From JACVRW01 sp034664085 (GTDB taxonomy: Bacteria; Actinomycetota; Thermoleophilia; Solirubrobacterales; Thermoleophilaceae), in contig JAXDII010000080.1 in NCBI GenBank assembly GCA_034664085.1, positions 31,213 to 95,212 on the forward strand: 64,000 bases of DNA. Direction: 5' to 3'. The translations under genes were made by a program, and so were the position numbers. The notes beneath the pieces are model-generated. The model worked only from the letters and a program-made list of their open reading frames with translations, was not told where the DNA came from and did not search any database. Positions 50,050 to 57,940 of this stretch are shown here, piece by piece (the stretch's first letter is position 1; each line of letters begins with the position of its first letter).

Positions 50050-52263
50050 GCGCAGCGCGTTGGCGACCACGGAGACGCTCGAGAGGGCCATCGCCGCTCC
50101 GGCGATCACCGGGTTGAGCAGGCCGGCGGCGGCCAGCGGCAGCGCCGCGACGTTGTAGCCGAACGCCCAGGCCAGGTTCTGCTTGATGTTCCGCAGCGTG
50201 GCGCGGCTGAGCCGGATGGCGTCCGCGGCGGCGCGCAGGTCGCCGGAGACGAGCGTCAGGTCCGATGCCTCGATGGCGACGTCGGTGCCGGTCCCGATGG
50301 CGAGTCCGAGGTCGGCCTGGGCCAGCGCGGGGGCGTCGTTGACGCCGTCGCCGACCATCGCGACGACGCGGCCTTCGGCCTGCATTCGCCTGACGACGTC
50401 GGCCTTGTCGGACGGGAGCACCTCGGCGATGACCTCCGCGATGCCCAGCTCGGCAGCGACCGCCTTCGCGGTCGTCTCGTTGTCGCCCGTCAGCAGGACG
50501 GGCCGCAACCCGAGCGCCTTGAGCGAGGCGACGGCGTCCCTCGACGTCGGCTTGAGGGTGTCTGCGACCACGAGCACGGCGGCGGCCCGGCCATCCCACC
50601 CGGCGGCGACGGCGGTCTGGCCGCGCTGCTCGGCGGCGAGCCGTGCGGCGTCGAGCTCGGGGGGCAGATGCATCGCCCAGTCGCCGAGCAGAGCCGGACG
50701 GCCGACCACGACCGCGTGGCCGTCGACGACTCCTTCCACGCCGAGGCCTTCTCGGTTGCCGAACGCCTCAGCAGCTGGCAGCAGGGCGAACTCGTCCCGG
50801 GCGGCCCTTGCGATGGCCTGGGCGATGGGGTGCTCGGAAGCGTCCTCCAGCGCGCCGACCAGCCGAAGCACCTCGCCGGGATCGACGCCGTCGGCGACGG
50901 CGACCTCGACGAGCGCCATCTTGCCGGTGGTGACGGTGCCGGTCTTGTCGAGCACGACGGTGTCGACCTTGCGCGTGGATTCGAGCACCTCCGGTCCCTT
51001 GATCAGCAGGCCGAGCTGCGCCCCGCGTCCGGTGCCGACCATGAGCGCCGTCGGGGTGGCGAGGCCGAGCGCGCACGGGCAGGCGATGATGAGCACGGCT
51101 ACGGCGGCGGTGAAGGCGAAGGTGGCGCTCTCGCCCGTCCCGAGCCAGAAGCCGAGCGTCGCGAAGGCCAGCGCGATGACGACGGGCACGAACACGCCGG
51201 AGACGCGGTCGGCGAGGCGCTGAACAGGAGCCTTGCCGCTCTGGGCGTCGGTGACGAGCGCGGCTATCTGTGCGAGCGCGGTGTCGGCACCGACCTTGGT
51301 CGCGCGGAGGACGAGCCGCCCGCCGGCGTTGACGGTGGCCCCCGCCACCTCGGAGCCCGGCTGGACCTCGACGGGTACCGATTCGCCGGTGAGCATGCTC
51401 ATGTCGACGGCCGAGGCGCCCTCTTCGACGATGCCGTCGGTGGCGACCTTCTCGCCGGGACGCACGACGAAGCGGTCTCCTAGCTGCAGCTGCTCGATGG
51501 GCTGGCGGCGCTCCTTGCCGTCGGCGTCGAGGACGGCGACGTCCTTGGCGCCAAGCTCGAGCAGCGCCTTCAGCGCCGCGCCGGCGCGGCGCTTGGCGCG
51601 TGCCTCGAAATAGCGCCCGGCGAGGATGAAGGTCGTCACGACCGCTGCGGTCTCCAGGTAGATCTCGTCGGCGCCGGAGCCGGCCTCGGGGAGGAGGTCG
51701 AAGGCCATGCGCATGTCCGGCATGCCGGCGTCGCCGATGAACAGCGCGTAGACGGACCAGAGCCAGGCGGCCAGGACGCCCACCGAGACGAGCGTGTCCA
51801 TCGTCGCCGCGCCGTGCCTGAGGTTCGCCCACGCCGCCCGGTGGAACGGCCAGGCTCCCCAGAGCACGACCGGGGTGGCCATGTTGAGCGCGAGCCACTG
51901 CCAGTTGTCGAACTGCAGAGCCGGCACCATCGACACGAGAAGCACCGGAACCGACAGGACGGCCGAGAGCACGAGGCGGCGCCGCAGCGGCGCGCTCGGG
52001 TCATCCTCGGCCTCGTCCGGCCGCTCGCCGGGCGCGTCTGTGGAGGGAAGCTCGGCCTGGTAGCCGGCGGCCTCCACCGCCTCGACGAGCTGGTCCGCAG
52101 CCACCGCGGTCCCGTCGAACTCGACGCTCGCCTTCTCGGTGGCGTAGTTGACGGTCGCGGTGACGCCGTCGAGCTTGTTGAGCCCGCGCTCGATGCGGTT
52201 GGCGCATGAGGCGCAGGTCATGCCCGTGATCGGCAGCTCGAGGTGCTCGCGTGTCGCGCTCAC
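50014..52263 (-). CDS. copA: Copper-translocating P-type ATPase
   Basis: The 749-residue P1B ATPase has an N-terminal HMA domain (GMTCASCANRIERGL, CxxC). The actuator motif is MLTGESVPVE. The metal-site IIACPCALGLATPTALMVG is in helix 6, the phosphorylation site is DKTGTVTTG, the SEHPIAQAI block is in the nucleotide domain, and VAMVGDGVNDAPALAQAD is the hinge. It exports Cu(I). It overlaps the start of the upstream His-rich protein gene by 4 bases, so both are in one unit under CsoR control. Confidence 0.96.
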   Translation of the reverse strand: MSATREHLELPITGMTCASCANRIERGLNKLDGVTATVNYATEKASVEFDGTAVAADQLVEAVEAAGYQAELPSTDAPGERPDEAEDDPSAPLRRRLVLSAVLSVPVLLVSMVPALQFDNWQWLALNMATPVVLWGAWPFHRAAWANLRHGAATMDTLVSVGVLAAWLWSVYALFIGDAGMPDMRMAFDLLPEAGSGADEIYLETAAVVTTFILAGRYFEARAKRRAGAALKALLELGAKDVAVLDADGKERRQPIEQLQLGDRFVVRPGEKVATDGIVEEGASAVDMSMLTGESVPVEVQPGSEVAGATVNAGGRLVLRATKVGADTALAQIAALVTDAQSGKAPVQRLADRVSGVFVPVVIALAFATLGFWLGTGESATFAFTAAVAVLIIACPCALGLATPTALMVGTGRGAQLGLLIKGPEVLESTRKVDTVVLDKTGTVTTGKMALVEVAVADGVDPGEVLRLVGALEDASEHPIAQAIARAARDEFALLPAAEAFGNREGLGVEGVVDGHAVVVGRPALLGDWAMHLPPELDAARLAAEQRGQTAVAAGWDGRAAAVLVVADTLKPTSRDAVASLKALGLRPVLLTGDNETTAKAVAAELGIAEVIAEVLPSDKADVVRRMQAEGRVVAMVGDGVNDAPALAQADLGLAIGTGTDVAIEASDLTLVSGDLRAAADAIRLSRATLRNIKQNLAWAFGYNVAALPLAAAGLLNPVIAGAAMALSSVSVVANALRLRRFRRQADGF

Positions 52264-53129
52264 CGCGCCACCTCCTGGGTGAACTCGGCCGTGTGGACGC
52301 GCCCCTCGTGCTTGAACTGGAGGTACAGCCGGTAGCGGCCCTCGCTCGGGAACTCGGTCATGAAGCTGACCGCCTTGCCGTGCCCCTCCGGGTGCACGTG
52401 CAGGTAGGCGAGGTCGCCTTCGCGCAGCGCGACGAGGTGGCCGCCGGCGCCCAGATAGGGGTCGGTGCGGACCGCCTCCCCGTCACGGGTGACGCCGAAG
52501 CGCAGCTCGGACTCGCTCCCGGCCTCCAGCGCGTCGGCGTCGAGGCGCACGCGGTAGCCGTCGCCGGTGTCCGCGGCCGTCTGCGGTGCGGGGAGTGGCC
52601 GGTAGTCGGCCTCTCCGTCCACCGCGACGTCGGCGGCCAGGGTGTGAGCTTCCCCGCGGTACTTGAAGTCGGCGAAGACGCGGTAGGAGCCGGCGTCGGG
52701 CAGGGTCAGGCGCACGCGCCAGAGACCGTCGGCGCCAAGCTCGGGGTGGAGGTGCTGAAAGCCCTCCCCGTCGCGACGGACGACGATGAGGTGCATGCGC
52801 TTCTCGTGCTCGACCTGGAAGGCGCGCACCGGCTGGCCGTCCGAGCCGACGATGCTGAAGCGCAACTCCGTCGCGCGGCCGCGCTCCAGATCGGCTTGCT
52901 CCAGCTCGAGCTCCAGGCCGCCTTCGGAGACCGCCAGTCCGCGCACGGGGTCGGCGGCCGTTTCATCGGTGCCGTGGGCGGACATGGCGTCGGCTCCGGC
53001 TGCGGCTTCGCCGTCACGCTCGGGGCCGATCGCGCCGCCGGCGGCGACAGCGGCGCCGAAGACGAGCACCAGGAGAGCGGCGAAGCCGGCGAGCTTGCCG
53101 GCGGCGTAGTGGCGGGTAGAGGCGTTCAT
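52260..53129 (-). CDS. Membrane-anchored protein with duplicated His-rich domain, copper cluster
   Basis: The 289-residue protein has one N-terminal helix (residues 13-34) and an extracytoplasmic part made of two similar repeats (88-170 and 208-287). Each has a HLxxxRxG strand, an HxHPE motif (QHLHPE 125-130, LHVHPE 243-248) and a YRxxxxFKxxGxxHT end. The clustered histidines in the copA operon suggest extracytoplasmic copper binding. I know no named family that fits fully; YtkA/CopC-like Ig folds are the nearest idea. It is the first gene of the copA operon. Confidence 0.75.
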   Translation of the reverse strand: MNASTRHYAAGKLAGFAALLVLVFGAAVAAGGAIGPERDGEAAAGADAMSAHGTDETAADPVRGLAVSEGGLELELEQADLERGRATELRFSIVGSDGQPVRAFQVEHEKRMHLIVVRRDGEGFQHLHPELGADGLWRVRLTLPDAGSYRVFADFKYRGEAHTLAADVAVDGEADYRPLPAPQTAADTGDGYRVRLDADALEAGSESELRFGVTRDGEAVRTDPYLGAGGHLVALREGDLAYLHVHPEGHGKAVSFMTEFPSEGRYRLYLQFKHEGRVHTAEFTQEVAR

Positions 53130-53140
53130 GCGTTGTTTCG

Positions 53141-53157
53141 ATACACCCAGGGGGTAT
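53141..53157. promoter_or_regulatory. CsoR operator 1
   Basis: ATACACCCAGGGGGTAT is an inverted repeat with GTAT/ATAC ends and a central C-run/G-run, as in known CsoR sites. It lies 12 bases upstream of the copper operon start codon on the minus strand. Confidence 0.8.
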
Positions 53158-53175
53158 TTGGCGCGCCAGACTCTA

Positions 53176-53192
53176 ACACCCCCTGGGGGTAT
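53176..53192. promoter_or_regulatory. CsoR operator 2 overlapping the csoR -10
   Basis: ACACCCCCTGGGGGTAT is a second GC-core inverted repeat. TATACT (53190-53195) overlaps its right edge and lies 7 bases before the csoR ATG, so CsoR would block its own promoter. The two operators are about 35 bases apart centre to centre. Confidence 0.8.
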
Positions 53193-53202
53193 ACTCACGC
53201 CC

Positions 53203-53502
53203 ATGGCCACGACCACGCCGCAGACCCGCGGCTACACAGCCACCAAGGACCAGCTCCTAACGCGCCTGAAGCGCATCGAAGGTCAGGTGCGGGGCATCGA
53301 GGGGATGGTCGAGGACGACCGCTACTGCATCGACGTCATCACCCAGATCTCTGCCGTGCAGGCGGCGCTCGACAAGGTCGCGCTGGGACTGCTCGACGGG
53401 CACGCCCGCCACTGCGTCGTCGACGGGCACGCAGAGGGCACCCCCGAGGAGCTCACCGACGAGCTGATGGCGGTCGTCGGGCGCCTGATGCGACGCGGCT
53501 AG
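53203..53502 (+). CDS. csoR: Copper-sensing repressor CsoR
   Basis: The 99-residue DUF156 protein has the CsoR helix DQLLTRLKRIEGQVRGIEGMVEDDRYCIDVITQISAVQAALDKV and GHARHCVV, providing the Cys-His-Cys copper ligands. Apo-CsoR binds palindromes next to copper genes and leaves DNA when Cu(I) binds. Two such palindromes lie between it and the divergent copper operon. Confidence 0.95.
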   Translation: MATTTPQTRGYTATKDQLLTRLKRIEGQVRGIEGMVEDDRYCIDVITQISAVQAALDKVALGLLDGHARHCVVDGHAEGTPEELTDELMAVVGRLMRRG

Positions 53503-53545
53503 CGGGTCCCCGGGCGCGCGCCGCCTGCGGGATACTCGGCTGGCG

Positions 53546-53935
53546 ATGTCGAAGGAGAACGTCGAGGTCATCAGGCGCGGCTGGGAGCACTGGGCGGCCA
53601 CCGGTGAAATCCGCGCCCATGCCGATTTCGTCTGGGATGTGTCCAGACTCGGCTGGCCTGACCGGCAGATCTACCCCGGGGCCGAGGGCGCGATGCAATT
53701 CCTCGCCGAATGGGCCGATGCATGGGATGGCTGGGAGATCGAGGTCGAGGATTACAACGACGCCGGGGAGCGCGTCGTCGCCATCGTCAACCAGCGGGGG
53801 CGTTCGAAGGCCACGGGAATTCCCGTCGAAATGCGCTTCGCCCAAGTGTGGACGTTCCGGGACGGACGGGCGATCAGGATGCAGATGTACGCGAGCCCGG
53901 AGGAAGCCATGGAAGCCGTGAGGCTGTCCGAGTAG
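53546..53935 (+). CDS. SnoaL/NTF2-like protein, second copy
   Basis: The 129-residue protein opens MSKENVEVIRRGWEHWAATG and contains DRQIYPGAEGAMQFLAEWADAWDGWEIEVEDYNDAGERVVAIV and RFAQVWTFRDGRAIRMQMYASPEEAMEAV. This is the same NTF2-like family as the gene at 49663. GATACT lies 9 bases before the ATG. The role is unknown. Confidence 0.85.
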   Translation: MSKENVEVIRRGWEHWAATGEIRAHADFVWDVSRLGWPDRQIYPGAEGAMQFLAEWADAWDGWEIEVEDYNDAGERVVAIVNQRGRSKATGIPVEMRFAQVWTFRDGRAIRMQMYASPEEAMEAVRLSE

Positions 53936-53956
53936 GCCATTTTCAAGGCGCGCGAC

Positions 53957-53962
53957 TACCCT
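53957..53962 (+). promoter_or_regulatory. -10 element for efp
   Basis: TACCCT lies 8 bases before GTG 53971, consistent with a leaderless efp operon mRNA. Confidence 0.45.
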
Positions 53963-53970
53963 TCGTCGCC

Positions 53971-54531
53971 GTGGTCGGCACCAACCAGTTCAAGAACGGC
54001 ATGCACGTCGAGGTCGACGGCACGATCTTCAAGATCCTCGACTTCCAGCACGTCAAGCCCGGCAAGGGCGGCGCGTTCGTGCGCACCAAGCTGAAGCGCA
54101 GCGACGACGGCGCCGTGATCGACAGGACCTTTCGCGCGGGCGAGAAGTTCCGCCCGGTGCGCACCGAGACGCGCAGGATGCAGTTCCTCTACACGGACGG
54201 CACGGACGCCCACTTCATGGATTCGGAGAGCTACGAGCAGCTGGCGGTCCCGGAGGACCAGGTCAGGGAGTCGCTCAAGTGGATCGTGCCCAACGAGGAG
54301 GTCGAAGTCCTCTACGTGGACGAGGCGCCGAGCGACGTCCAGGTGCCGAGCGCGGTGGAGCTGACCGTGTCCGAGACCCCGCCGGGCCTGAAGGGCGACA
54401 CCGCGTCCGGGGGCGGCGACAAGCCGGCCACGCTGGAGTCGGGCGTGGTGGTGCGCGTCCCGCTGTTCGTGAACGAGGGCGACCGGGTGCGCGTGGACAC
54501 CCGCTCGGGCGAGTACGTCTCGCGCGCCTAG
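53971..54531 (+). CDS. efp: Translation elongation factor P
   Basis: The 186-residue factor has the KOW-like N-domain TNQFKNGMHVEVDGTIFKILDFQHVKPGKGGAFVRTKLKRSDDGAVIDRTFRAGEKF, with Lys in the PGKGGAF loop that contacts the peptidyl-tRNA. An OB domain and the C-terminal signature PLFVNEGDRVRVDTRSGEYVSRA complete it. EF-P relieves ribosome stalling at proline runs, relevant to the Pro-rich proteins encoded here. It heads the efp-nusB-xseB-ispA-dxs cluster. Whether the Lys is modified is not visible. Confidence 0.97.
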   Translation: MVGTNQFKNGMHVEVDGTIFKILDFQHVKPGKGGAFVRTKLKRSDDGAVIDRTFRAGEKFRPVRTETRRMQFLYTDGTDAHFMDSESYEQLAVPEDQVRESLKWIVPNEEVEVLYVDEAPSDVQVPSAVELTVSETPPGLKGDTASGGGDKPATLESGVVVRVPLFVNEGDRVRVDTRSGEYVSRA

Positions 54532-54537
54532 GTCCCG

Positions 54538-54918
54538 GTGCGACGCAGCGATCAGCGCCGGGCCGCCGTGGTAGCCCTGTACCAGTCAGACGTGACCGGC
54601 CGGCCTCCCACGGAGCAGCTCGAGCGCGACGCCACCCCGTTCACGCGCGAGCTGGTCGAGGGCACGGTCAAGGACCGTCCCGAGCTTGACGAGCTGATCG
54701 AGCGCCACGCCCGCGGCTGGTCGCTCGAACGCATCGCGCCGCTCGAGCGCAACATCTTGAGGGTGGCCATGCACGAGCTGCTGCACCGCCCCGACGTGCC
54801 TGCCGAGGTCGCGATCGACGAGGCCATCGAGGCCGCCAAGGAGCTCTGCTCCACCGATGCGCCGGGCTTCGTCAACGGGATCCTGGGAGCGGTTGAGCGA
54901 GAGGAGATTCGATCTTGA
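54538..54918 (+). CDS. nusB: Transcription antitermination factor NusB
   Basis: The 126-residue helical protein opens RRSDQRRAAVVALYQSDVTG, continues with IAPLERNILRVAMHELLHRPDVPAEVAIDEAIEAAKELCSTDAPGFVNGILGAV, and matches NusB throughout. NusB with S10 binds boxA of rRNA leaders. It starts at GTG 6 bases after the efp stop, and its stop overlaps the next gene start. Confidence 0.95.
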   Translation: MRRSDQRRAAVVALYQSDVTGRPPTEQLERDATPFTRELVEGTVKDRPELDELIERHARGWSLERIAPLERNILRVAMHELLHRPDVPAEVAIDEAIEAAKELCSTDAPGFVNGILGAVEREEIRS

Positions 54919-55118
54919 ACCAAGGAACGCCGGAGCTCGAGGAGCTGTCCGCCGAGCTGGAGGCGGTGGCCGACAAGCTGCGAGCGGAGGCGATCGACGC
55001 CGACGAGGCGGCCGATCTCGTCGAGCGCTGTGCCGAGCTGGCGCAGCGCATCGGCAGCGAGATCGACGCCCGCAGCCGCTCCGCCGGCGCCGCCGAGGGG
55101 CAAGAACGGCTGCTGTGA
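54915..55118 (+). CDS. xseB: Probable exodeoxyribonuclease VII small subunit
   Basis: The TTG at 54915 gives a 67-residue helical protein. LEELSAELEAVADKLRAEAIDADEAADLVERCAELAQRIGSEID matches the XseB pattern of a heptad hairpin (fEealaeLeeiv..L, l-eeal.lyerG.eL). It overlaps nusB and ispA, as in the E. coli xseB-ispA-dxs order. The similarity is weak and short, so the call depends on context. The large subunit xseA is not in the window. Confidence 0.65.
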   Translation: MNQGTPELEELSAELEAVADKLRAEAIDADEAADLVERCAELAQRIGSEIDARSRSAGAAEGQERLL

Positions 55119-55996
55119 CGAGCGCGGGGGCTGCCGCGGTCTACCCGGTGGAGCTGCAGCGGCAGGTCGACGACTACCTGCAGGGCCTCCGCTTCGCGGT
55201 CGAGCCCGGCACGGCCCGTCTCGAGGAGGCGATGCGCTACTCGCTGCTGGCCGGCGGCAAGCGCATTCGGCCGGTGCTGGCGCTGGCCACCGCCGAGGCG
55301 CTCGGCCGGCCGCCGGCGAGCGTGCTGCCGCTGGCCGCCGCCATCGAGATGGTCCACACCTACTCGCTGATCCACGACGACCTGCCGGCGATGGACGACG
55401 ACGGGCTGCGCCGCGGCAAGCCCACCTGCCACGTGGCGTACGGCGAGGACGTCGCCATCCTGGCCGGGGACGGCCTCTTCGCCGAGGCGCTGCGGCTCGC
55501 GCTCACCAAGCAGGAGGGTGAGCCCGCGAACGTCCTCGCCGCCGTGAGCGAGGTCGTCAGCGCGGCAGGAGTGCGGGGCATGGTCGGCGGGCAGTATCTG
55601 GACGTGTCCGGCGATGCCACCGTCGAGCTGCGCCACCTGCACGAGCTGAAGACCGGGGCCCTGATCGCCGCCTCCGTCGGCTCCGTGCTGGTGCTGGAGG
55701 GCACTGCCGAACCTGCCACAATGCCGTTTCGGCGCTTTGCGGCCGAGCTCGGCGTGGTCTTCCAGATCGTCGACGACATCCTCGACGTCACGGGCGACGA
55801 AGCCGAGATCGGAAAGCCGCGCGGCTCCGATGAGCGTCACGGAAAGACGACATACGTGAGCGTGCACGGACTGGAGCGTGCGAGGGAGTTGGCGCGCGAG
55901 TCCCACGCAAAGGCAAGGGAGGCGCTGTCCGCCGCCGCGGGCAAGACCGAGCGCCTCGAGCAGATCGCGGACCACATCCTGACCCGAACGGCATGA
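55115..55996 (+). CDS. ispA: Polyprenyl diphosphate synthase (IspA/FPP synthase type)
   Basis: The 293-residue enzyme (GTG start) has GGKRIRPVL, the first Asp-rich motif DDLPAMDDDGLRRGKPTCH, AILAGDGLFAEAL, KTGALI and the second motif FQIVDDILDVTGDEAEIGK. It condenses IPP with allylic diphosphates. The YSLIHDD residues before the first motif resemble E. coli IspA, pointing to a short (C15-C20) product. It overlaps xseB and dxs, so DXP-pathway input and chain elongation are co-expressed. Confidence 0.93.
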   Translation: MTSAGAAAVYPVELQRQVDDYLQGLRFAVEPGTARLEEAMRYSLLAGGKRIRPVLALATAEALGRPPASVLPLAAAIEMVHTYSLIHDDLPAMDDDGLRRGKPTCHVAYGEDVAILAGDGLFAEALRLALTKQEGEPANVLAAVSEVVSAAGVRGMVGGQYLDVSGDATVELRHLHELKTGALIAASVGSVLVLEGTAEPATMPFRRFAAELGVVFQIVDDILDVTGDEAEIGKPRGSDERHGKTTYVSVHGLERARELARESHAKAREALSAAAGKTERLEQIADHILTRTA

Positions 55997-57936
55997 AACT
56001 CCTCGACGAAATCAACGGCCCGGCCGACCTCAAGGGCCTCGACGACGAGGCGCTCCAGCAGGTCGCCCAGGAGGTCCGCGAGGAGATCATCGACACGATC
56101 GGCGAGATCGGCGGGCACTTCGGCGCCAACCTGGGTGCCTGCGAGATCGCCGTAGCGCTGCATTCGCTGCTCGAGTCGCCGACCGACAAGATCCTCTGGG
56201 ACGTGGGCCACCAGGCCTACCCGCACAAGGTGCTCACGGGTCGCCGCGACCAGCTCCACACGATCCGCAAGTACGGCGGCCTCGCGCCCTTCTGCTCCAT
56301 GCAGGAGTCGGAGCACGACATCATGGGCGCCGGCCACGCCTCCACCTCGGTCTCGTACGCGGTCGGCCTCAAGGAGGCGATGCGCCGCGGCACCGGTACC
56401 GACGGCAAGGTCGTCGCCGTCATCGGCGACGGCGCGCTCACCGGCGGGGTCTCGTTCGAGGCGCTCCTCAACGCCGGCGGCATGGACATGCCGATCGTCA
56501 TCGTCGTGAACGACAACGGGATGTCGATCGCGCCGAACGTCGGCGCCCTGTCGCGCTACTTCAACCGCATGCGCCTCAATCCGAAGCTCTACCACGCCCG
56601 CGAGGACGCGGAAGAGACGCTGACGAAGCTGCCCGCGGGCATCGGCAAGCGCATCGAGCGGCTGGGGCCGATCCTGAAGGAGTCGCTGAAGGCCTACTGG
56701 GCGCCGGGCCTGTTCTTCGAGGAGCTCGACCTCGCCTACGTCGGCGTGATCGACGGGCACGACGTCAAGGCGCTGCGCCAGGCGATCGGCGACGCGCTCG
56801 ATGCCGACCGCCCCGTGGTGGTGCACTGCAAGACCGTCAAGGGCAAGGGCTTCGTGCCCGCCGAGCAGGGCGGGCTCGAGGGCATGGAGAAGTGGCACGC
56901 CGCCAAGCCCGGGTCGATCTCGAACGGCACGGTCGCCGAGGCGCCGGCGCCGGCGAAGAAGCCCAAGGTCGCGGCCCCGCCGCAGTACACGACCGTGTTC
57001 GGCAACGCGCTCGTGGAGGAGTGCCGCCGCGACGACCGGGTGGTCGGCATCACCGCGGCGATGAACTCCGGCACCGGCCTCAACATCCTCCAGCGCGAGC
57101 TGCCCGACCGCTACTACGACGTGGGCATCGCGGAGCAGCACGCCGTGCTGTTCGCGGCCGGGATGGCCCTGCAGGGCGCGATGCCCGTAGCGGCGATCTA
57201 CTCGACCTTCCTGCAGCGCGCCTACGACCAGATCGTCCACGACGTCTGCCTCCAGCGCCTGAACGTGGTCTTCGCGATGGACCGCGCCGGCCTGGTCGGC
57301 GACGACGGGCCGACGCATCACGGCGCCTTCGACATCTCTTACATGCGCTGCCTGCCGCACCTGGTGCAGATGGCGCCGCGCGACGAGGCCATGCTCGTGC
57401 ACATGCTCCACACCGCAGTCGCCTACGACGAGGGCCCGGTCGCCCTGCGCTACCCGCGCGGCGAGGCCGAGGGGCTGCCGCTGCCCGCCCAGCCCGAGCC
57501 GATCGAGATCGGCCGCGGCGAGGTCCTGCGCGAGGGCGAGCGCGTGGCGCTGCTCGGATACGGCTACGGCGTGCCGGTGGCGCTCGGGGCCGCGGGCCTG
57601 CTGGCCGACGCTCACGGCGTGGAGCCGACCGTCGCCGACGGCCGCTTCGCCAAGCCCCTCGACGGCGAGCTGATCGAGGAGCTCGCCGCCGGCCACGACC
57701 TGCTGGTGACGATCGAGGAGAACGTGCTGGCCGGCGGGTTCGGCTCGGGCGTGCTCGAGCACCTCGCCGACCGTGACCTGCTCGGCGGCACGCGCGTCCT
57801 GCGGATCGGCCTGCCCGACCGCTTCGTGACGCACGGCAAGCCGGCACTGCTGCGCGAGGAGGTCGGGCTGACGCCCGAGGCGGTCGCGGACCGCGTCGCG
57901 CAGGCGGTGCTGGAGCCCAGCGGCGCGCTGGCCTAG
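55993..57936 (+). CDS. dxs: 1-deoxy-D-xylulose-5-phosphate synthase
   Basis: The 647-residue TDP enzyme catalyses the first step of the MEP isoprenoid pathway from pyruvate and glyceraldehyde 3-phosphate. The TDP-binding GDGALTGGVSFEALLNAGGMDMPIVIVVNDNGMSI is near residue 135. The second domain begins at about 330 with TTVFGNALVEECRRD, and DVGIAEQHAVLFAAGMALQGAMPVAAIYSTFLQRAYDQIVHDVCLQ carries the catalytic Glu. DDGPTHHGAFDISYMRCLP is DXS-specific. It starts with ATGA overlap after ispA. Confidence 0.97.
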   Translation: MKLLDEINGPADLKGLDDEALQQVAQEVREEIIDTIGEIGGHFGANLGACEIAVALHSLLESPTDKILWDVGHQAYPHKVLTGRRDQLHTIRKYGGLAPFCSMQESEHDIMGAGHASTSVSYAVGLKEAMRRGTGTDGKVVAVIGDGALTGGVSFEALLNAGGMDMPIVIVVNDNGMSIAPNVGALSRYFNRMRLNPKLYHAREDAEETLTKLPAGIGKRIERLGPILKESLKAYWAPGLFFEELDLAYVGVIDGHDVKALRQAIGDALDADRPVVVHCKTVKGKGFVPAEQGGLEGMEKWHAAKPGSISNGTVAEAPAPAKKPKVAAPPQYTTVFGNALVEECRRDDRVVGITAAMNSGTGLNILQRELPDRYYDVGIAEQHAVLFAAGMALQGAMPVAAIYSTFLQRAYDQIVHDVCLQRLNVVFAMDRAGLVGDDGPTHHGAFDISYMRCLPHLVQMAPRDEAMLVHMLHTAVAYDEGPVALRYPRGEAEGLPLPAQPEPIEIGRGEVLREGERVALLGYGYGVPVALGAAGLLADAHGVEPTVADGRFAKPLDGELIEELAAGHDLLVTIEENVLAGGFGSGVLEHLADRDLLGGTRVLRIGLPDRFVTHGKPALLREEVGLTPEAVADRVAQAVLEPSGALA

Positions 57937-57940
57937 CGGG

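Noticed and set aside
49663..53935. Two NTF2-like genes as flanks of a mobile copper island
   Set aside because: The two proteins differ widely in sequence, there are no terminal repeats or recombinase genes, and this NTF2-like family is abundant in such genomes.
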